Part shown: in pieces, positions 59,104-64,000 of the stretch
How positions within the stretch are numbered: the first letter of the stretch is position 1
Layout of the letters: each line of letters begins with the position of its first letter
Origin: Bradyrhizobium mercantei
Lineage (GTDB): Bacteria > Pseudomonadota > Alphaproteobacteria > Rhizobiales > Xanthobacteraceae
Assembly (NCBI RefSeq): GCF_001982635.1
Contig: NZ_MKFI01000004.1
Span: 942,111 to 1,006,110, forward strand
DNA length: 64,000 bases
Direction of reading: 5' to 3'
The notes under the pieces: generated by a model
The model's input: the letters and a program-made list of their open reading frames with translations, nothing else
Database searches by the model: none
What the model was told of the DNA's origin: nothing
Made by a program: the position numbers and the translations under genes

Positions 59104-62100
59104 ATGAAGCTCACGCGCCTCCGCCTGCACGGTTTCAAGTCGTTCGTTGAACCCACCGATTTCATGATCGAGCCCGGTCTGACCGGCGTCGTCGGACCGA
59201 ACGGCTGCGGCAAATCCAACCTCGTCGAAGCGCTGCGCTGGGCGATGGGCGAGACCTCGCACAAGTCGCTGCGCGCCGCCGACATGGACGCGGTGATCTT
59301 CGCCGGTTCCGGCAATCGCCCGGCGCGCAACCACGCCGAAGTCGTGATGACGATCGACAATTCCGATCGCTCGGCGCCGGCCGCGGTCAACGACAGCCAG
59401 CTGCTCGAAATCTCCCGCCGCATCGAGCGCGAGGCCGGCTCGGTCTACCGCATCAACGGCCGCGACGTGCGCGCCCGCGACGTCCAGATCCTGTTCGCCG
59501 ACGCCGCCACCGGCGCGCGTTCGCCGGCGCTGGTCCACCAGGGCAAGATCGGCGAGATCATCCAGGCCAAGCCGGAGCAGCGCCGCCGCGTGCTGGAAGA
59601 CGCCGCCGGCGTCGCCGGCCTGCATGCTCGCCGCCACGAGGCGGAACTGCGGCTGAAGGCGGCCGAAACCAACCTCACCCGCGTCGAGGATGTGATCGGC
59701 CAGCTCACCGGCCAGATGGAAGGCCTGAAGAAGCAAGCCCGCCAGGCGATCCGCTACCGCGAGGTCGCGGCCAAGGTGCGCAAGTCCGAGGCCATGCTGT
59801 TCCATCTGCGCTGGATCGAGGCCAATGCCGACGTCAACGACGCCGCGCGCACCCACGATCTCGCCGTACGCGAGATGGCGGAGCGCACCCAGCATCAGGC
59901 GGAAGCCGCCCGCATCCAGGCGATCCGCGCCACCGAACTGCCGGCGCTGCGCGATGCCGAGGCGCGCGCCGCCGCCGGCCTGCAGCGCCTGACCAATGCG
60001 CGCGAGATGCTCGACCGCGAGGAGCAGCGCGCCAAGGAGCGCGTCGGCGAGCTCGATCGCCGCCTCACCCAGTTCGCCCAGGATATTTCGCGCGAGCAGC
60101 AGCAGACCTCTGACGCCGACATCGCGCTGCAGCGGCTCGACACCGAAGACGCCGAGCTGAAGGAAGAGATCAAGTCGCGGGTCGAGAAGCGCTCCGGCGT
60201 CGACGAGCGCGTTGCCGAGGCCGAGGAGATCCTGGCCGCGACCGAGCGCCAATTCTCCGAGCTGACCACGCAGCTCGCCGACCTCACCGCCAAGCGCAAC
60301 CAGCTCGAAGCCGGTGTGCGCACGCATCGCGACCGGCTGGCGCGGCTCGATCAGGAGATCGCCAACGTCCAGGCCGAGGAAACCAAGCTCGCGCAGGAAA
60401 CCGGCAATCTCGGCGACATCGACGCGCTCGCCGCCGCCATGGAGATGGCGCAGCAGACGCTCGCCGAATCCGAGGCCGCGGTGCAGGAGAGCGAGGCACA
60501 TCACGCCGCCGCGCGACAGACGCTGGAGGCCTCCCGCAATCCGCTGACCGAGGCGGAGAAGCGCGTGCAGCGGCTCGAGACCGAAGCCCGCACCATCTCC
60601 AAGCTCGTCACCAGCGAGACCAAGAATCTGTGGCCGCCGATCATCGACGGCATCACGGTCGCCAAGGGTTATGAAAAGGCGATCGGCGCCGTGCTCGGCG
60701 ACGACCTCGATGCTCCCGTGGACTCGTCCGCGCCGATGCGCTGGACCAATGTCGGTGAAGCCGCGGGCGATCCGTCGCTGCCCGACGGTGTCGAGCGGCT
60801 CGCCGATCACGTCCAGGCGCCGCCGGAACTGGCGCGCCGTCTGGCCCAGATCGGCGTGGTGGCCAAGGAGCGCGGCGCCGCGCTGGTGTCGCAGCTGAAG
60901 ACCGGCCAGCGGCTGGTGTCGCTCGAAGGCGACGTCTGGCGCTGGGACGGCTTCGTGGCCGACGCGCATGCCCCGACCGGCGCGGCGCGCCGCCTCGCCG
61001 AACGCGCCCGGTTGGTCGATATCGAGCATGAGCTGGAACAGGCCCGCATCGACGCCGCCGCCAAGCGCCAGGCGCTGGAGACGGCCGAAGAAGAGCTACG
61101 CTCGGCGTCCGCCGCCGAGGGTGCCTCGCGCGAAGCGGTGCGTGCCGCCCGCCGCGAGACCGACGCAGCGCGCGAGCGCCATGCCGCGACCGAGCGCGAG
61201 ATCAACCGCCACTCCGCGCGCAAATCGGCGCTGACCGAGGCACACAGCCGCGTCGCCGCCGACCGCGCCGAGGCCGAAGCCGCGCATGAGAGCGCCGTCG
61301 CCGCGCTCGCCGAGCTGCCGCCGGGCGTCGAGACCGAAGCGCAGCTCGCCGCGGTTCGCGCCGAGATCGACAACCAGCGGCGTGCCGCAGCGCAGGTTCG
61401 CGCCGAGGCGCAGGCGCTCGCCCGCGAGGCCGAACTCGCCGACCGCCGGGTGCAGGCGATCCTCGCCGAGCGCAATGAATGGCAGAACCGCAAGACCAGC
61501 GCTGCCTCGCAGGTCGGGACCATCGAAGCGCGCATCGCCGAGGTGTCGATCGAGCGCGAGGAGCTTGCCAACGCGCCGGAAGTGTTCGCCGAGAAGCGCA
61601 GCGCGCTGATCACGGAGATCGAGCACGCCGAGGGCGATCGCCGCATCGCCGCCGACGCGCTGGCGACCGCCGAATCTGCAATGGCGGAAACCGACCGCGT
61701 CGCCAAGGCCACGCTCGAAGCACTCTCCTCATCCCGCGAGGCGACCGCGCGCGCCGAGGAGCGCATGGAAGGCACTCGCCGCCGCCTCGCCGACATCGAG
61801 CGCGAAATCCACGACATGCTCGAGGTCGAGCCGAGCGCGGTCGTTGGCATGGCCGAGATCGAGCCCGGCGCGGAGCTCCCGCCGGTCGGCCAGGTCGAGG
61901 AAGAACTCGAAAAGCTGCGCCGCGACCGCGAGCGGCTGGGCGCCGTCAACCTTCGCGCCGAGGAAGAGTTGAAGGAAGTCGAGACCCAGCACACCGCGCT
62001 GACCACCGAGCGCGATGACCTGGTCGAAGCGATCAAGCGGCTGCGGCAGGGCATCCAGAGCCTCAACCGCGAAGCGCGCGAGCGTCTGCTGACCTCGTTC

Positions 62101-62568
62101 GAGACCGTCAACAACCACTTCAAGCGGCTGTTCACCGAGCTGTTCGGCGGCGGCGAAGCTGCGCTGCACCTAATCGAGAGCGACGATCCGCTCGAGGCCG
62201 GCCTCGAGATCATCGCCAAGCCGCCGGGCAAGAAGCCGCAGACGCTGTCGCTGCTGTCCGGCGGTGAGCAGGCGCTGACCGCGCTCTCGCTGATCTTCGC
62301 GGTGTTCCTCACCAACCCGTCGCCGATCTGCGTGCTGGACGAAGTCGACGCGCCGCTCGATGACCACAACGTCGAACGGTTCTGCAGCCTGCTGCACGAA
62401 ATGACCGGCTCGACCGACACGCGCTTCATCATCATCACGCACAATCCGATCACAATGGCGCGGATGAACCGGCTGTTCGGCGTCACCATGGCCGAACGCG
62501 GCGTGTCGCAGCTGGTGTCGGTCGACCTGCAGGGCGCAGTCGACATCCTCGACCAGAACGTGGCGTAG
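59104..62568 (+). CDS. smc: Chromosome segregation ATPase SMC
   Basis: A 1154-residue structural maintenance of chromosomes protein. Head: GPNGCGKSNL (Walker A, residues 31-40). Coiled coils: about 170-500 and 640-1000 (ETEARTISKL, AEAQALAREAEL). Hinge: about 505-640 with KNLWPPIIDGITVAKGYEKA and a short, non-classical sequence usual in alphaproteobacteria. Second head: LSGGEQALTALSLIFAV and Walker B CVLDEVDAPLDDHN. It condenses and aligns chromosome arms with ScpA/ScpB, which are not in this window. ATG 59104 is chosen over the GTG at 59098. Confidence 0.95.
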   Translation: MKLTRLRLHGFKSFVEPTDFMIEPGLTGVVGPNGCGKSNLVEALRWAMGETSHKSLRAADMDAVIFAGSGNRPARNHAEVVMTIDNSDRSAPAAVNDSQLLEISRRIEREAGSVYRINGRDVRARDVQILFADAATGARSPALVHQGKIGEIIQAKPEQRRRVLEDAAGVAGLHARRHEAELRLKAAETNLTRVEDVIGQLTGQMEGLKKQARQAIRYREVAAKVRKSEAMLFHLRWIEANADVNDAARTHDLAVREMAERTQHQAEAARIQAIRATELPALRDAEARAAAGLQRLTNAREMLDREEQRAKERVGELDRRLTQFAQDISREQQQTSDADIALQRLDTEDAELKEEIKSRVEKRSGVDERVAEAEEILAATERQFSELTTQLADLTAKRNQLEAGVRTHRDRLARLDQEIANVQAEETKLAQETGNLGDIDALAAAMEMAQQTLAESEAAVQESEAHHAAARQTLEASRNPLTEAEKRVQRLETEARTISKLVTSETKNLWPPIIDGITVAKGYEKAIGAVLGDDLDAPVDSSAPMRWTNVGEAAGDPSLPDGVERLADHVQAPPELARRLAQIGVVAKERGAALVSQLKTGQRLVSLEGDVWRWDGFVADAHAPTGAARRLAERARLVDIEHELEQARIDAAAKRQALETAEEELRSASAAEGASREAVRAARRETDAARERHAATEREINRHSARKSALTEAHSRVAADRAEAEAAHESAVAALAELPPGVETEAQLAAVRAEIDNQRRAAAQVRAEAQALAREAELADRRVQAILAERNEWQNRKTSAASQVGTIEARIAEVSIEREELANAPEVFAEKRSALITEIEHAEGDRRIAADALATAESAMAETDRVAKATLEALSSSREATARAEERMEGTRRRLADIEREIHDMLEVEPSAVVGMAEIEPGAELPPVGQVEEELEKLRRDRERLGAVNLRAEEELKEVETQHTALTTERDDLVEAIKRLRQGIQSLNREARERLLTSFETVNNHFKRLFTELFGGGEAALHLIESDDPLEAGLEIIAKPPGKKPQTLSLLSGGEQALTALSLIFAVFLTNPSPICVLDEVDAPLDDHNVERFCSLLHEMTGSTDTRFIIITHNPITMARMNRLFGVTMAERGVSQLVSVDLQGAVDILDQNVA

Positions 62569-62590
62569 GGCTACGCTCGCGCCAAACGTC

Positions 62591-62673
62591 GTCATTGCGA
62601 GGAGCGATAGCGACGAAGCAATCCATGCTTCAGCGAGCGGCGCTATGGATTGCTTCGCTTCGCTCGCAATGAC
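62591..62673. repeat. Family C palindromic repeat, copy 4
   Basis: GTCATTGCGAGGAGCGATAG and GAAGCAATCCATGC, mirrored by CTATGGATTGCTTCGCTTCG and CTCGCAATGAC. It separates smc from the Rsm22-like gene. Confidence 0.9.
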
Positions 62674-62691
62674 GTGGGGATGGTACGGCGC

Positions 62692-63657
62692 ATGACCTCA
62701 CCCGACCTGCCTGCTGAACTCAAAGCCGCCCTCAACGTCCGGCTCGAAGGCCTGTCGCGCAGCGACGCCGCCGGCCGTGCAGCCGTCATCTCGCGGACCT
62801 ATCGCGAAGGCGGCGGCTCCTCGACGATCAGGACCGAGACCGATGCGCTCGCCTACGCGCTGGCGCGGATGCCGGCGACCTATGCCGCCGTGGTCGCGAG
62901 CCTCAATGCACTCTCCGAGATCCGGCCGGACTTCGCGCCCGCGAGCCTGCTCGATGTCGGCGCCGGCCCGGGGACCGCGACCTGGGCGGCCGCGGAAGCC
63001 TTCCCGTCGCTGCAGGAGTTCACTCTGCTCGATGCCAATGCGGCCCTGCGCACGCTGGCGCTCGACCTCACGCGCCGGAGTGACCGCCTGCGCCGCATCA
63101 CCTACGAGCTCGGCCAGGCCCGCACCTATGCGGCGCATGCCGAGGCCGCTGACCTCGTGATCGCGAGCTACGTCATCAACGAGCTCAATGACGCCGAGCG
63201 CGACGCGCTCACCGATGTCATGTGGGAGAAAACCAGGGATACGCTGCTGGTGGTCGAACCCGGCACCCCCGCCGGCTATGCGCGGATCATCGCACTGCGC
63301 GCACGCTTGATCGCGGCCGGCGCGCATGTCACGGCCCCCTGCCCGCATGAGGCCGCCTGCCCGCTGGTTGCGCCCGACTGGTGCCATTTCTCGCAGCGCC
63401 TGCAGCGCTCGCGCGCGCACAAGCAGGTCAAGGGCGCCGACGCGCCGTTCGAGGACGAGCGCTTCGCTTATGTCGCGCTGAGCCGCACACCGGTCGCGGC
63501 GCGTCCGTCCCGCGTGCTGGCGCAGCCGGACGCCGGCAAGGTCGAGATCGCGGCCAAGCTGTGCACGGTGGAGGGCGTCACCGTCGCCAGGGTGCCGCGC
63601 CGCGCCAAGGCCGATTACGCGCGCGCCCGGCACTGGCGCTGGGGTGATGCGGTCTAG
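62692..63657 (+). CDS. Rsm22-type SAM-dependent methyltransferase-like protein
   Basis: A 321-residue protein of the Rsm22/METTL17 family, linked to the small ribosomal subunit. SLLDVGAGPGTATWAAAEAF is the SAM motif, and LVIASYVINELNDAERDAL the motif IV region. Four cysteines (APCPHEAACPLVAPDWCH and later AKLCTVEG) match the iron-sulfur ligand set known in METTL17. It may act in ribosome assembly and bind a [4Fe-4S] cluster rather than methylate. ATG 62692 is chosen; an ATG at 62680 is also possible. It lies 120 bases after smc. Confidence 0.85.
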   Translation: MTSPDLPAELKAALNVRLEGLSRSDAAGRAAVISRTYREGGGSSTIRTETDALAYALARMPATYAAVVASLNALSEIRPDFAPASLLDVGAGPGTATWAAAEAFPSLQEFTLLDANAALRTLALDLTRRSDRLRRITYELGQARTYAAHAEAADLVIASYVINELNDAERDALTDVMWEKTRDTLLVVEPGTPAGYARIIALRARLIAAGAHVTAPCPHEAACPLVAPDWCHFSQRLQRSRAHKQVKGADAPFEDERFAYVALSRTPVAARPSRVLAQPDAGKVEIAAKLCTVEGVTVARVPRRAKADYARARHWRWGDAV

Positions 63658-63684
63658 CCCAACAGCCCGCGTCGTCCCGGCCTA

Positions 63685-63700
63685 GTGCGCAATTGCGCAC
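63685..63700. repeat. Perfect 16-base palindrome near IS fragment
   Basis: GTGCGCAATTGCGCAC is a perfect palindrome between the Rsm22-like stop and the transposase stop. It may be part of the insertion-element end or an intergenic repeat remnant. Confidence 0.5.
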
Positions 63701-63715
63701 GGGAGCCGGCAACTG

Positions 63716-64000
63716 TTATGTTGCTGGCTCGAGCTGATAGGGCTTTCTATCACGCATCATGGCGTTGAGGACCGTCAGTAGCTTCCTGGCGACAGCGATG
63801 AGAGCGAGCTTGGCGGGCTTACCGGCCTGCCGCAGTCGTGTGTAGAAGGTCTTAAAGGGAGCTGCTCTACGGACCGCGTTGAGGGCAGCCATGTAGAGGG
63901 CGGCGCGGACGCGCTTTCGGCCACCGCCGATCTTGCGCTTGCCACGGTAGGCGCCGCTGTCGACGTTGAAGGGAGCCAGGCCGGCGAGCGCAGCCACCTG
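63716..64000 (-). mobile_element. IS110-family transposase, C-terminal part
   Basis: The last 94 residues of a transposase reading leftwards from beyond the right edge. AALAGLAPFNVDSGAYRGKR and KIGGGRKRVRAALYMAALNA, then LRQAGKPAKLALIAVARKLL are the C-terminal signature of IS110/IS1111 (Transposase_20) enzymes, which use a DEDD catalytic domain at the missing N-terminal end. The frame stays open to base 64000. IS110 elements lack long terminal inverted repeats, and the left end cannot be defined exactly here. Confidence 0.9.

Noticed and set aside
59020..62546. Long - strand frames opposite smc
   Set aside because: They show only Arg/Leu/Ser-rich shadow sequence; smc on the + strand accounts for the region.

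Overview
This is a G+C-rich alphaproteobacterial chromosome segment, most probably from Bradyrhizobium or a very close relative. The grounds are family-level. It has a CcrM-type GANTC methyltransferase, an alphaproteobacterial-type SMC with a short hinge, a bfr/bfd pair with an Irr-type (ICE) palindrome, candidate CtrA boxes, a GAAC-N7-GAAC LexA-type box, and a dozen families of short palindromic repeats in the intergenic spaces like those that litter Bradyrhizobium genomes. No tRNA, rRNA, CRISPR array, prophage or plasmid replication gene was seen. The only transposase is a partial IS110-type gene at the right edge. Most of the window is ordinary chromosomal core and accessory metabolism.

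Layout. 1-10.9 kb: small exported proteins, a J-domain protein, an SDR, a stand-alone FlbD-like DNA-binding domain behind a perfect CtrA box, a collagen-like protein, small DUF proteins, an ArsR-type regulator divergent from a SnoaL-like protein, a MetX-like hydrolase and a two-gene envelope locus. 10.9-15.3 kb: bacterioferritin and its ferredoxin, two paralogous glycine-zipper proteins, a lytic transglycosylase and a UPF0114 membrane protein. 15.5-25.2 kb: EttA, a cysteine-rich gene bracketed by direct repeats, a 2-hydroxyacid dehydrogenase, a DUF4336 protein, an L,D-transpeptidase, two sulfurtransferases and a vWA protein. 25.4-35.2 kb: a PAS-GGDEF diguanylate cyclase, GlsB, a MoxR ATPase, a flavin monooxygenase, a GMC oxidoreductase, a GNAT, an SMP-30 lactonase and IspE. 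35.4-43.7 kb: a TPR protein, ETF-ubiquinone oxidoreductase, uracil-DNA glycosylase, a membrane glycosyltransferase, RNase HII and a glyoxalase-fold protein. 43.8-50.2 kb: a radical-SAM SplB-like protein, a small glycosyltransferase, a MarR-GNAT fusion, MoaB, a zinc metallopeptidase and CcrM. 50.5-64 kb: two GSTs, a startless DUF1127 remnant, a LysR regulator, an FAD monooxygenase, a thioesterase, MutY, a DUF721 protein, a DsbA-like protein, SMC, an Rsm22-type methyltransferase and the IS110 fragment.

Themes. (i) Cell cycle and DNA: CtrA-like boxes at the FlbD-like gene and at ccrM, GANTC sites at ccrM and smc, plus RNase HII, UDG, MutY and SMC. (ii) Iron: bfr/bfd under an ICE palindrome, and a 13-base match to that core in front of ETF-QO. 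(iii) Envelope: a lytic transglycosylase, an L,D-transpeptidase and many small exported proteins. (iv) Repeats: family A elements supply or abut the stop codon of three genes. I did not find a convincing new multi-gene system. The strongest leads are regulatory (CtrA, LexA and MarR operators), the signal-less collagen-like protein, and the repeat-bracketed cysteine-rich gene.
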